DNA of 40,800 nt from assembly GCA_026399375.1 (NCBI GenBank), contig JAPLRD010000313.1:1-40800 (forward strand), written 5' to 3'. Source of the stretch: Pseudomonadota bacterium. GTDB lineage: Bacteria; Pseudomonadota; Gammaproteobacteria; Burkholderiales; SG8-39. Positions 8,415-17,576 of this stretch are shown here, piece after piece. The notes below the pieces were generated by a model. It worked only from the letters and a program-made list of their open reading frames with translations, was not told the DNA's origin and did not search any database. Positions within the stretch are counted from its first letter, which is position 1; every line of letters starts with the position of its first letter. A program made the position numbers and the translations under genes.

Positions 8415-10109
8415 TCATGCGCTGCCGGCTGCGGTGTGTGGTTTTTCCTCGTATCCGTAGAACTTGCGCGCGTGCTCGAGGCTGATCAGTCCGTTCTCGA
8501 TGTCCGTCTCGAGTGCCTCTCGATCGCGTTCCCTCGGATCGCCGTAGCCGCCGCCGCCAGGGATGTGGCTGACGATGCGATCGCCGGCCTGCACGATAAC
8601 CTGGCGCCCCGCGTCGTCACTCGTGCCCCTGATGCTCAGGAAGCCGTTGGGCGCATCGCCGCCCCCGAGCACGCCGGCCGGCGGGTAGATGAAGCGGCCG
8701 CCCCGGAAGCTCGCCAGCACATCACCAACCGGTCCGAGCTCGCCATCGAGGCTGCGAAGCACGTACTTCTGGCCGAAGCCTCCCCGGAATTTGCCCGGAC
8801 CCGCCGAATCCTCCCAGAGTGATCGTTCCTCGACGATCAGCGGGACCTCACTCTCGGTCACCTCGACCGGCGTATTGCCTACGTTGTACGGAAAGGCGAG
8901 GCACGAGATCCCGTCCTGGCCCGCGCGTGCGCCCATGCCGCCGCTGGAGACGTTCAGGGGACCGAATTCCGCCCCGTCGCGACGCTTGCCGAACAGGTAC
9001 TGGCCCCACATCGGGGTAGCGCCCGCATTGGCGCAAACGCGGTCCGGTGCCGCGGTTGCGAGAGCCTGGTAAATTAGATCCGGGAGGAAATTGCCGATGG
9101 CAGTACGCCCGAACACGGGTGCCGGGAACCGGCAATTCAGGATGCTTCCCTCCTCGGCAATGACCTTGATCGGGCGGAAAGTGCCCTCGTTGACCGAAAC
9201 GGGCAGATTCAGCAGGCAGATCACGCCGAACACGGAGTTGGCCGTCGTGTAGGAAAGGGTGCAATTGATGGCCGGCTTCACTTGAGGGGATGAGCCAGTA
9301 AAATCGATAATGATTTCATCTCCAGCGATTGTGACTGCAGTGCGCATCAGGAGCGTCTCGCCGCCCACGATGTCGATCTTGACATCGTTCCGGTAGGTGC
9401 CGCTCGGCAGCTTTCGAATCTCCGCGCGGGTCACGGCCTCGCTGCGATCGACGATCTCGTCGGCCAGCACCTGCAGGTCCGGCCAGGCCATCTCCGCGCA
9501 CAACTCGCGCATGCGCTCGGCCCCAACGTAGCAGGAGGATACCTGCGCCCCCATGTCTCCTACAACCGTCTCGTGGGAGCGCACGTTGCCCTCGATGAAT
9601 GCGAGTACGTCCCGGTTCATCTGCCCCTTGCGGTAGAGCTTAAGCATCGGGATGCGAAGGCCCTCCTCGTAATTGTCGCGGCTTTCCGTCGTTGCCCTGC
9701 GGCCGCCGATATCTGCATGGTGGCAACAGGTCATCACGTAGCCGATGAGTGTGCCCTGGTGAAAGACGGGAAGCATGATACTGATATCGTTATGGTGGCC
9801 TGCGCCGACCCAAGGATCGTTGCCGATGATGACATCGCCTTCTTCCAGCGTCGATGGCGGATGGAAATCGAGCATCCGCTGCAGCATGGTGCCCAAGGGG
9901 CCGCACAGCCCCGGAGTACTGTCCGGTGTCTGGGCGAGCAGTCTCGCCTTAGCATCCAGGATGGCGCAGCCATAGTCGCCACTATCTCGCACGACAGTCG
10001 AGAATGAAGTGCGGCGTAAGGTTGAACCAAGTTCAACAACTATCGACACTAGGCGACGCCAAAGCATTTCCAGCGTGATCGGATCCAGTTCTGAGCGCAA
10101 GTTCTCCAT
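8415..10109 (-). CDS. hydantoinase B/oxoprolinase-type subunit (copy 1, intact)
   Basis: A 564-residue Hydantoinase_B family protein, the beta subunit partner of HyuA-type proteins in ATP-dependent ring opening of N-methylhydantoin-, 5-oxoproline- or related lactam/carboxylase substrates. It shows 'DPITLEMLWRRLVSIVVELGSTLRRTSFSTVVRD' at the N-terminus, 'IIGNDPWVGAGHHNDISI' near residue 95, and the C-terminal 'GDRIVSHIPGGGGYGDPRERD'. An excellent AGGAGG lies 9 nt before the ATG. It follows hyuA1 by 12 nt. Close in sequence to the second copy at 13687-15359. The precise substrate cannot be told from the sequence. Confidence 0.93.
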   Translation of the reverse strand: MENLRSELDPITLEMLWRRLVSIVVELGSTLRRTSFSTVVRDSGDYGCAILDAKARLLAQTPDSTPGLCGPLGTMLQRMLDFHPPSTLEEGDVIIGNDPWVGAGHHNDISIMLPVFHQGTLIGYVMTCCHHADIGGRRATTESRDNYEEGLRIPMLKLYRKGQMNRDVLAFIEGNVRSHETVVGDMGAQVSSCYVGAERMRELCAEMAWPDLQVLADEIVDRSEAVTRAEIRKLPSGTYRNDVKIDIVGGETLLMRTAVTIAGDEIIIDFTGSSPQVKPAINCTLSYTTANSVFGVICLLNLPVSVNEGTFRPIKVIAEEGSILNCRFPAPVFGRTAIGNFLPDLIYQALATAAPDRVCANAGATPMWGQYLFGKRRDGAEFGPLNVSSGGMGARAGQDGISCLAFPYNVGNTPVEVTESEVPLIVEERSLWEDSAGPGKFRGGFGQKYVLRSLDGELGPVGDVLASFRGGRFIYPPAGVLGGGDAPNGFLSIRGTSDDAGRQVIVQAGDRIVSHIPGGGGYGDPRERDREALETDIENGLISLEHARKFYGYEEKPHTAAGSA

Positions 10110-10121
10110 ATCGCTTTCCTC

Positions 10122-12194
10122 CTAATTCGCGAGGTTGATAACCAAACTACCGTACGCATCGACGTGTGCCATTGCGCCACTTGGCACCACGGTAGTGGAC
10201 TCATCTTCTTCGACAATCAGCGGTCCCGAGACACTTACGCCTGTGGCCATATCGGCTCTGCGGTACACCGCGAACTGCAGCCACTCATGCCGTTTCGTAC
10301 AGAATGCGCGACGCACCGTGGTCTCTCCAGGGACATCCTTAACAGGGCGACTTGCATGTAGGTCGGCAACCTCGCGTTTGCTGATCGCTGACAGTCTAAA
10401 ATTCATAATCTCAAGCGACAGGTTGGAAAAAGCGCATCCATACAGTTTCAGGTACGTGCGTCCAAATGCTTCTCGCGCGTCCGCAACCATAGCCTCTTCG
10501 CTGATGCCGCTCGGTAGCTTGACGTTCACGTCAAAGCCTTGCCCGAGATAGCGCATATCGAGACTGAGCTCATAGATGATGTCCGCGTGGTTCACGGTCT
10601 TAGGCAGTCGCGTCGTGCATTCGGCTACCATCTCGGCACATATTTGGCGAAGCAGTTCTGCTGAAAGATTGTCGAGCAGCATCCTGCGCGAGCGCACGGC
10701 GTCATAACTCACCGGCGCGGCAATCATGCCAAACGCCGCGGCGACCCCAGCGCGCGGCGGAATCAGCACCGTCTTGATGCCTAAGCGAGAGGCGAGGTCG
10801 CAGGCGTGTACCGGACCCGCGCCGCCGAAAGCCACCAACGCGCAGGCCTTCGGATTCTCTCCGTGCTCGCTCACATAAGCCTTGGCGGCGGACGCCATGT
10901 TTTCGTTAACAATTGCATGAATGCCAAAGGCCGCCTCCTCGGTTGTAATGCCCAGCGGCACCGCAAGTACGTCATTGATCGCACGTTCAGCGGCAGCCTT
11001 GTCCAGCTTCATGCGACCGCCGAGGAAATGATCTGCATCGAGATATCCAAGCATGAGATCTGCATCTGAAACGGTAGGCTCGATTCCGCCCTGGCCGTAG
11101 CAGGCGGGCCCGGGAACTGCGGACGAACTTTCAGGACCTACTTGCAATGTCCCGACTGGCGTTCTCCTTGCGATGCTGCCTCCGCCAGCCCCGATCTCCA
11201 TCAGGTCCACGACGGGAACACGGACGGGGATCCCGCTGCCGCGCTTGAAGCGGTGCACGTGCGCCACCTCGAAGTCGTTCGTGCGTTTCGCGCGGCCTCC
11301 CTCGACCAGCGCGAGTTTGGCGGTGGTACCCCCCATGTCGAAGGCAAGCACCTTGTCGAGCTTTGCAAGTTTCGCAAAGCGCGCCGCGCCCAGAGTGCCC
11401 GCAGCTGGTCCCGACTCGATGATTTGAACTGGAAATTCACGCGCAACGGCGACAGAGTTTATTCCTCCGCTGGATTGCATTATCAATAGCTCGCCAGCAA
11501 ATCCTTGCGAGCGCACGCTCTGTTCCAGTCTAGTCAAATAGCGAGAAGTTACAGGTTTTGTATACGCATTGATGACGGTGGTAGTCGTTCGCTCATACTC
11601 CCTAAATTCTGGGAGCACATCGCTGGATAGACTCACTGGGGTAGCGGGTGACATCTCATTGATGATGTCTCTCACACGGCGCTCATGGGCCGGGTTGCGG
11701 TAGGAGTGCAGCAGGCAGACTGCGATGGACTCACAGTGCTCGCCCAGCAACTTGCGCACGGCGTCGCGGACACTGCCCTCATCCAGAGGGGTCAGAGTGG
11801 CGCCGCTCGCGTGCATCCGTTCATTGATTTCCACTCGAAGGCGGCGTGGCACTAATGGTTCGGGAAAACGGATTTGCAGATCGAAAGAGTCGTATCGTTT
11901 CTCGCGACCGATTTCCAGCACATCCCGAAAGCCGCGCGTCGTAATGAGTCCGGTCTTTGCACCTTTGCGTTCGATGACCGCATTGATGACGAGAGTAGTA
12001 CCGTGAATCATGATGTCGAATGCGCTCGCTGTGCGCCCTTGGCGAGCACACAACTCCTTCACACCTTCATCGACAGCTCGCGATGGATCATCGGGCGTAG
12101 TCAGGCACTTGTACACCTCGATGTGACCGTCTTTTTCGTCCACTTCGACGAAGTCTGTGAACGTTCCCCCTATATCACTACCGAGCAGAATCAT
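10122..12194 (-). CDS. hydantoinase A/oxoprolinase-type ATP-binding subunit (copy 1)
   Basis: A 690-residue HyuA-type protein. Hydant_A_N starts with the phosphate-binding 'GSDIGGTFTDF' (5-15) and has 'MIHGTT' at 62-67. The central Hydantoinase_A domain has 'SGPAAG' (261-266) and the second nucleotide-binding 'DMGGTTAK' (286-293). It would activate the substrate ring with ATP together with the adjacent beta subunit. AAGGA precedes the ATG by 7 nt. Compared with hyuA2, 47 of the first 60 residues are identical, so the two arose by duplication. Third-position base use appears less GC-rich than in copy 2, which may mean that they diverged in different hosts. Confidence 0.93.
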   Translation of the reverse strand: MILLGSDIGGTFTDFVEVDEKDGHIEVYKCLTTPDDPSRAVDEGVKELCARQGRTASAFDIMIHGTTLVINAVIERKGAKTGLITTRGFRDVLEIGREKRYDSFDLQIRFPEPLVPRRLRVEINERMHASGATLTPLDEGSVRDAVRKLLGEHCESIAVCLLHSYRNPAHERRVRDIINEMSPATPVSLSSDVLPEFREYERTTTTVINAYTKPVTSRYLTRLEQSVRSQGFAGELLIMQSSGGINSVAVAREFPVQIIESGPAAGTLGAARFAKLAKLDKVLAFDMGGTTAKLALVEGGRAKRTNDFEVAHVHRFKRGSGIPVRVPVVDLMEIGAGGGSIARRTPVGTLQVGPESSSAVPGPACYGQGGIEPTVSDADLMLGYLDADHFLGGRMKLDKAAAERAINDVLAVPLGITTEEAAFGIHAIVNENMASAAKAYVSEHGENPKACALVAFGGAGPVHACDLASRLGIKTVLIPPRAGVAAAFGMIAAPVSYDAVRSRRMLLDNLSAELLRQICAEMVAECTTRLPKTVNHADIIYELSLDMRYLGQGFDVNVKLPSGISEEAMVADAREAFGRTYLKLYGCAFSNLSLEIMNFRLSAISKREVADLHASRPVKDVPGETTVRRAFCTKRHEWLQFAVYRRADMATGVSVSGPLIVEEDESTTVVPSGAMAHVDAYGSLVINLAN

Positions 12195-12220
12195 TCTGGT
12201 TCCTTCAAAATCGTTCCTTT

Positions 12221-12242
12221 AAAAAGCCCCGGTAATACCGGG
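12221..12242 (-). terminator. hairpin with U-run in the hyuA1 leader (terminator or 5' stem-loop)
   Basis: On the minus strand a GC-only stem (CCCGG / CCGGG, loop TATTA) is followed by GCTTTTT. The U-run ends only about 26 nt before the hyuA1 start codon. It could end transcripts from the Bug gene upstream, act as an attenuator, or be a stabilising 5' stem-loop. The stem is short, so termination may be weak. Confidence 0.5.
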
Positions 12243-12645
12243 TATGCAAGGCAATATGGAATGTAAAAAAACGACAGGCAATTCAATCTGGTTTCTTCCT
12301 GCATATGGTGGATAGGAATTGCCTACAGCCCATTTAGTGCCGCCGCACATCGCGTCCCAGAGCACTTTGCGCTTACTCGTTCGACCGCGATGTCTATTCG
12401 GTCGATAGGGCGCCACGCCTTCGCTGAGTGAGGCACTCCTGCTATCCGGAAAAATCGACGTCGTCCTGAGTGGGTCAATTGCCGATGATGCGGATGCGCG
12501 AATGTATGCTCGAAGATGGGACCAACCATTCTGAATGACTTGTCGCCAGTGATGAGAGCCGGTCGTTTGTAGCGCCGGGCCTTTCTATGGGCATTCCGAT
12601 ATTTCGCAATACGTTCAGAAGAAATTCGCATCTGACGCAGGCTGC
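12243..12645. other. intergenic region between the Bug gene and hyuA1, with a possible promoter
   Basis: No convincing gene. A weak sigma70-like candidate on the minus strand has -35 TTGCCT (12276-12281) and -10 CATATT (12253-12258), 17 nt apart. Transcription would start just before the hairpin at 12221-12242. The open frames in the rest of the region look random. The gap separates two halves of the catabolic block that may be separately transcribed. Confidence 0.4.
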
Positions 12646-13632
12646 CTAGTCGGCCAAGGGAATCTTTGCATCTCGGACGACTTTGCCCCAATACTCCTTC
12701 TGCGACGCCAGCCAGGTGCGAAACTGCTCCGGCGAGGCGCTCGCCACCGGTTCGAGTCCGATATTGCGCAGCTTCGCCCCGTATTCGGGTTCGGCCGCAA
12801 TCAGCTTGAGCTGCTCGTGCAGCTTTATCACGATATCACGCGGCGTCTTGGCCGGTGCGGCGACGCCCAGCCAGGCGATGGCCTCGAAGCCAGGGACCGT
12901 TTCCGCTATGGTCGGCACGTCGGGCAATGTGGGTGAGCGCTGCGGGGTAGTCACGCTCAGCGCACGCAGCCGGCCGCCGCGGATCTGGCCCAGAGGAGAA
13001 GGTAGAGAATCGATGAAGAAGGTAATCTGGCCGCCGGCGATGTCCGTAAGCGCCTGGGCCGCGCCCTTGTAGGGAACGTGGAGAAACTGCGATCCGGTGG
13101 CCATGGCGAGCAACTCGCTGATAAGGAAAGGACCGCTGCCGATGCCGAACGAGCCGTAGGCGATCTTTCCCGGCTCCTTCTTCGCGGCGTTCGTCAGGTC
13201 GGCGACGCTGCGGTAGGGGCTGCTCGCGGACACAACCATCACGTAAGGAAACGAGACGATCTGCGTGATGGGCGCGAAATCGTCGATCGGGTCGAACGGA
13301 AATGACCTCGACAGGTTTGGCGAGACCGAATGCACCGTGGCGGACATCAGCAACAGCGTATAGCCGTCGGCGGGCGCCTGTACCACGGCTTGCGAGCCGA
13401 TCTGGCCGGTAGCACCGGCCCGGTTCTCGACGATGATAGGCTGGCCGAGGCGCGCCGACAATCGCTCCGCCAGATAACGCGCGGCAATGTCCACTGTTCC
13501 CGCCGGCGTCCAGGGCACGATGATCCGCAGCGGCCGGTTGGGGTACGCGCCCTGCGACATTGCGGCCGGCGCGGTGAACGCAAGCAGCGCTGCGATGAGC
13601 AGCAGGATCCAGCGGTTGATCGTAAGGCTCAT
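12646..13632 (-). CDS. Bug/TctC-family tripartite tricarboxylate transporter solute-binding protein
   Basis: A 328-residue periplasmic binding protein. The signal peptide spans residues 1-26, with cleavage after 'AAMSQG' or nearby. The Bug fold follows with 'YPNRPLRIIVPWTPAGTVDIAARYLAERL', the ligand-loop signature 'ENRAGATGQIGSQAV', and 'HVPYKGAAQALTDIAGGQITFF'. GGAG lies about 9 nt before the ATG. No tctA or tctB membrane partners are in the window, as is common for Bug proteins in Burkholderiales. It sits 54 nt after hyuB2, so it probably binds the same compound or its product. Confidence 0.92.
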   Translation of the reverse strand: MSLTINRWILLLIAALLAFTAPAAMSQGAYPNRPLRIIVPWTPAGTVDIAARYLAERLSARLGQPIIVENRAGATGQIGSQAVVQAPADGYTLLLMSATVHSVSPNLSRSFPFDPIDDFAPITQIVSFPYVMVVSASSPYRSVADLTNAAKKEPGKIAYGSFGIGSGPFLISELLAMATGSQFLHVPYKGAAQALTDIAGGQITFFIDSLPSPLGQIRGGRLRALSVTTPQRSPTLPDVPTIAETVPGFEAIAWLGVAAPAKTPRDIVIKLHEQLKLIAAEPEYGAKLRNIGLEPVASASPEQFRTWLASQKEYWGKVVRDAKIPLAD

Positions 13633-13686
13633 GTCGCATCGCTCCGATAGGTGAATGAATATGGGGGCAACATACGCCCGCCGAGG

Positions 13687-15359
13687 CTATGTCGCGACGT
13701 AGGCATAATGCGTCTTCGCGTGCTCGGCGGAAATGAGCCCATTCTTCAAATCCTTGGCCACCGCATCCCTGCTTCGTTCCCTCGGATCGCCATATCCGCC
13801 ACCGCCTGGAATGTGGCTCACTATACGGTCGCCGGCACGAAGGATAACTTGCCGCCCGGCGTCCTCGCTTTTTCCCCGGATCGACAAAAATCCATTCGGC
13901 GCTGCTCCACCACCGAGCACACCTTCCGGCGGGTGTATAAAGCGTCCGCCGCGAAAGCTCGCCAGCACCTCGCCTACGGGTCCCAACTCACCTTCCAGCA
14001 CGCGCAGCACGTATTTCTGCCCAAACCCCCCTCGAAACTTGCCGGGCCCGGCCGAATCCTCCCAAAGCGAACGTTCTTCGACCAGAATCGGGATTTCGCT
14101 CTCAACCACTTCGGCCGGCGTATTGCCGACGTTGTAGGGAAATGCGAGGCAGGAAACACCGTCCTTGCGCGCACGGGCGCCCAAGCCACCGCTCGTTACG
14201 TTGAGCGGAGAGAATTTTGCGCCATCCGTCCGCGAGCCGAAAAAGTACTGGCCCCACATGGGGGTAGAACCCGCGCCAGCGCAGACGCGCTCCGGTGCCG
14301 CTGGAGCAATGGCCTGGTACACGAGGTCTGGCATGAAGTTGCCAATCGCGGTTCGGCCAAACACCGGTGCCGGAAAGGTGCAGTTGAGCACGCTGCCTTT
14401 TTCAGCCACTACTCTTATCGGACGGAGCGTTCCTTCGTTGACTGCTACCGGCAAATCGAGCAGGCAGAGCACGCCGAATACCGTATACGCGGCGGTGTAG
14501 GTGAGCGTGCAATTGATCGCCGGCACCACCTGTGGCGAGCTGCCGGTAAAGTCGACTATGATCTCATCATCCTTGATGGTGACCGCGGTATGGATTGTCA
14601 GCGTTTTGCCGCCGACGATGTCGATCGTCGCCACGTGCCGATAGGTGCCACTGCGGAACTTGCGGATCTCGGCGCGCGTTACCTCCTCGCTTCGCGTAAC
14701 GATCTCGTCGGCGAGTCCCTGCAGATCGTTCCAGCCCATCTCGGCGCAGATCTCGCGCATGCGCTCGCTGCCGACGTAGCAGGCTGCGACCTGCGCCCCA
14801 AGGTCGCCGACTACGATTTCGCTCGCGCGAACATTGCTTTCGATGAATGCGAGGACGTCACGATTGATCTCGCCCTTGCGATAGAACTTCAACGTCGGGA
14901 TGCTCAGGCCCTCCTCGTATATGTCGCGACTCTCCGTGGTCGCACGCCGCCCGCCGATATCGACATGGTGACAGCAGGTCATCACGTAGCCGATCAAGCG
15001 ACCATGGTGGAAAGTCGGAGCCATGATGCTTACGTCGTTGTGGTGCCCGGCCGAATGCCACAAGGGTCGTTGCCGATGATCAGATCCCCTTCCACAAGCG
15101 TCGCGGGTGGGTGCACCTGAAGCATGTGTCGCAGCATCGAACCAAGCGGCCCGCACAGGCCCGGGGTACTGTCCGGCGTCTGCGCGAGAAGCCGGGCCTG
15201 CGTGTCGAATAGAGCGCAGCCGTAGTCGCCGATGTCGCGCACTACGGTCGAAAACGACGTGCGGCGCAAGGTCGAACCGAGTTCGCCAACGATCGAAACC
15301 AGGCGCCGCCAGAGCATTTCGAGCGTGATGGGGTCGATTTTCGTGCTGGTCGCGTTCAT
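13687..15359 (-). pseudogene. hydantoinase B/oxoprolinase-type subunit (copy 2), frameshifted
   Basis: Closely similar to hyuB1, starting at the ATG at 15359 ('MNATSTKIDPITLEMLWRRL') 11 nt after hyuA2. The frame breaks at 'IIGNDP'. The reading frame up to there runs out near 15030, and the remainder (489-residue frame up to 15156) is in another frame from 'WHSAGHHNDVSIM'. The local sequence reads GAC CCT TG TGG CAT, so an extra TG at about 15061-15062 explains the shift; removing it restores D-P-W-H-S-A against D-P-W-V-G-A in copy 1. The rest is intact to 'GDRIVSHIPGGGGYGDPRERS'. Either a recent inactivating insertion or a sequence error. Confidence 0.9.
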
Positions 15360-15370
15360 TCCGGCCTCCG

Positions 15371-17443
15371 TTATCTTGCGAGCTTGATGATCAGGCTGCC
15401 GTGTGCATCTGCGCAAACCTCGCCGCCGCTCGGCACGACGGTTGTCGACTCGTTCTCCTCGACGATTGCAGGCCCGGAAATCTTGACTCCGGCGGCGATG
15501 GCGGCACGGCTGTGGACCGTGAAGTCGATCCAAGTACGCTTCCTGGGGCAGAACGCACGGCGCGTTCCGGTCTTGCCGTCGCCATGCTCCGGCGAACCTA
15601 CCGAACCGCTATCGACCACCCGCCGCTTGGCGCTCGCCGAGAGCCGGAAAGTCATGACTTCCAGGGGCAGGTCGGCAAAGATGCGGCCATAAAGCTTGAG
15701 GTAGGTGCGTTCGAACGACGCGCGCATGGCTGCGACCGCATTTGCGCTACTTGTGCCTTGGGGAAGTGCTGCGTTCACGTCGTATCCTTGTCCTACGTAG
15801 CGCATGTCTACACTGTACTCGTAAGCGAGCTCGGCTGGATTCACCGTGCGGGGCAGCCTCTCGGCGCATTCCCTTCTCATCTCATGCTGGATCTCCTCGA
15901 TTATTCCTGGCGTTAGCTTGTCAAGCAGCGTCCGGCGCGATCGAACTGCATCATAGGTCACCGGTGCCACGATCATGCCAAATGCGGCGGCGACGCCAGC
16001 GCGCGGCGGAATCAGCACCGTCTCGATGCCCAAGCGTGCAGCGAGATCGCAGGCGTGTACCGGACCCGCGCCACCGAAAGCTACCAACGCACAGGACTTG
16101 GGATTTTCCCCTTTCTCGCTCACATAGCCCTTGGCGGCAGAGGCCATATTCTCGTTCACGATCGCATGCACGCCGAACGCCGCCTCCTCCGTTGTGATGC
16201 CCAACGGCTCGGCAAGTGCGAGCCGAATGGCGCTTTCGGCCGCGCTCTTGTCCAGCTTCATTCGTCCGCCGAGAAAATGATCGGCGTCGAGATAGCCGAG
16301 GACGAGGTCGGCATCAGAAACAGTGGGATCCGTTCCGCCCTGGCCGTAACATGCTGGCCCGGGCACTGCGGAGGAACTCTCGGGGCCCACCTGGAGGGTT
16401 CCCACCGGCGTTCTCCTTGCGATGCTGCCGCCGCCTGCGCCGATCTCGATCAAGTCCACCACCGAAATGCGAAGCGGAATTCCGCTGCCGCGCTTGAAGC
16501 GGTGCACGTGCGCAACTTCAAAGTCGTTGGTGCGCGTCGCGCGGCCGTCCTCGACCAGCGCCAGTTTCGCCGTCGTACCTCCCATGTCGAACGCGAGCAC
16601 TTTGTCGAGGTTCGCGAGTTGCGCGAAATACGCCGCGCCCAATGTACCCGCTGCGGGGCCCGATTCTATGATCTGTATCGGGAACTCGCGCGCGAAGGCC
16701 ACAGAATTGATGCCTCCGCTCGATTGCATCATCAATAGCTCGCCCGTAAAGCCGCGTTCCTTCACTCGCTGCTCCAGTCTGGTGAGATAGCTCGAAGTTA
16801 CCGGCTTGGTGTACGCATTGAGCGTCGTGGTAGTAGTGCGTTCGTACTCCTTCATTTCGGGCAGCACATCGCTGGATAGTGTCACCGGAATCGCGGGCGC
16901 CATTTGTTGAATGACCTCGCGCACGCGGCGCTCGTGCACAGGATTGCGGTACGAGTGAAGCAAGCAGACCGCGAACGATTCGCAGCCAGAATCGATTAGT
17001 TTGCGCACCGCCGCGCACACACTGGACTCGTCGAGCGGCGTTAGCACGACGCCAGTGGCGTGCATCCGTTCGTCGATTTCCATGCGCATGTCACGCGACA
17101 CCAGCGGCTCAGGAAACTCAATTTGTAGATCGTATGCGTCGAAACGCTTTTCCCGACCGATCTCAAGCACATCACGAAAGCCGCGCGTCGTAATGAGTCC
17201 AGTTTTGGCACCCTTGCGCTCGATCACCGCGTTGATGACCAGGGTTGTGCCATGTACCATGACGTCGATCGCAGCCGCAGTCCGTCCCTGACGCGAAGTC
17301 AGCGTCTTTACACCCTCTTCGATCGCCTGTGATGGATCTCCAGGTGTGGTGAGGCATTTGTACACCTCGACGTGACCGTTACTTTCATCGACCTCGACAA
17401 AGTCGGTAAACGTGCCACCGATATCGCTGCCTAGCGTGATCAT
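15371..17443 (-). CDS. hydantoinase A/oxoprolinase-type ATP-binding subunit (copy 2)
   Basis: A 690-residue protein, same architecture as copy 1: 'GSDIGGTFTDF' at the N-terminus, 'MVHGTT', 'SGPAAG' and 'DMGGTTAK' further on, and the C-terminal 'GPAIVEENESTTVVPSG'. I use the ATG at 17443 because GGAGA sits 7-8 nt upstream and copy 1 starts at the same point. The frame is open to 17494 but that part lies in the regulatory region. First gene of the minus-strand block, divergent from lysR. Intact, although its partner hyuB2 is frameshifted; it might work with HyuB1 instead. Confidence 0.93.
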   Translation of the reverse strand: MITLGSDIGGTFTDFVEVDESNGHVEVYKCLTTPGDPSQAIEEGVKTLTSRQGRTAAAIDVMVHGTTLVINAVIERKGAKTGLITTRGFRDVLEIGREKRFDAYDLQIEFPEPLVSRDMRMEIDERMHATGVVLTPLDESSVCAAVRKLIDSGCESFAVCLLHSYRNPVHERRVREVIQQMAPAIPVTLSSDVLPEMKEYERTTTTTLNAYTKPVTSSYLTRLEQRVKERGFTGELLMMQSSGGINSVAFAREFPIQIIESGPAAGTLGAAYFAQLANLDKVLAFDMGGTTAKLALVEDGRATRTNDFEVAHVHRFKRGSGIPLRISVVDLIEIGAGGGSIARRTPVGTLQVGPESSSAVPGPACYGQGGTDPTVSDADLVLGYLDADHFLGGRMKLDKSAAESAIRLALAEPLGITTEEAAFGVHAIVNENMASAAKGYVSEKGENPKSCALVAFGGAGPVHACDLAARLGIETVLIPPRAGVAAAFGMIVAPVTYDAVRSRRTLLDKLTPGIIEEIQHEMRRECAERLPRTVNPAELAYEYSVDMRYVGQGYDVNAALPQGTSSANAVAAMRASFERTYLKLYGRIFADLPLEVMTFRLSASAKRRVVDSGSVGSPEHGDGKTGTRRAFCPRKRTWIDFTVHSRAAIAAGVKISGPAIVEENESTTVVPSGGEVCADAHGSLIIKLAR

Positions 17444-17513
17444 TGAGCTTTCTCCGGAATCTGACGCGCCGGACAGTCTATGCTCTCCATCCACCCTCAG
17501 CGTACTGCCATGC

Positions 17514-17530
17514 GTTAAATTGGCATTAAC
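17514..17530. promoter_or_regulatory. LysR-type T-N11-A operator candidate
   Basis: Inverted repeat GTTAA-ATTGGCA-TTAAC in the 133-bp space between the divergent hyuA2 and lysR genes. The spacing fits the T-N11-A LysR consensus. It overlaps the -35 box of the lysR promoter, consistent with negative autoregulation, and faces hyuA2, which the regulator would activate. Seen in sequence; binding is inferred. Confidence 0.6.
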
Positions 17531-17548
17531 AATTTGTTTAGGTATGAT
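17520..17548 (+). promoter_or_regulatory. sigma70 promoter for the LysR gene
   Basis: TTGGCA (17520-17525), a 17-nt spacer, then TATGAT (17543-17548). Both boxes match the consensus at five of six positions. Predicted start of transcription is near 17555, about 20 nt before the ATG. Confidence 0.65.
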
Positions 17549-17576
17549 GGGCTTCTACCCACTGATGATGTGCGTA

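Noticed and set aside
13651-15120. 489-codon plus-strand frame opposite hyuB2
   Set aside because: Pure antisense shadow of a strongly recognised hydantoinase B sequence.
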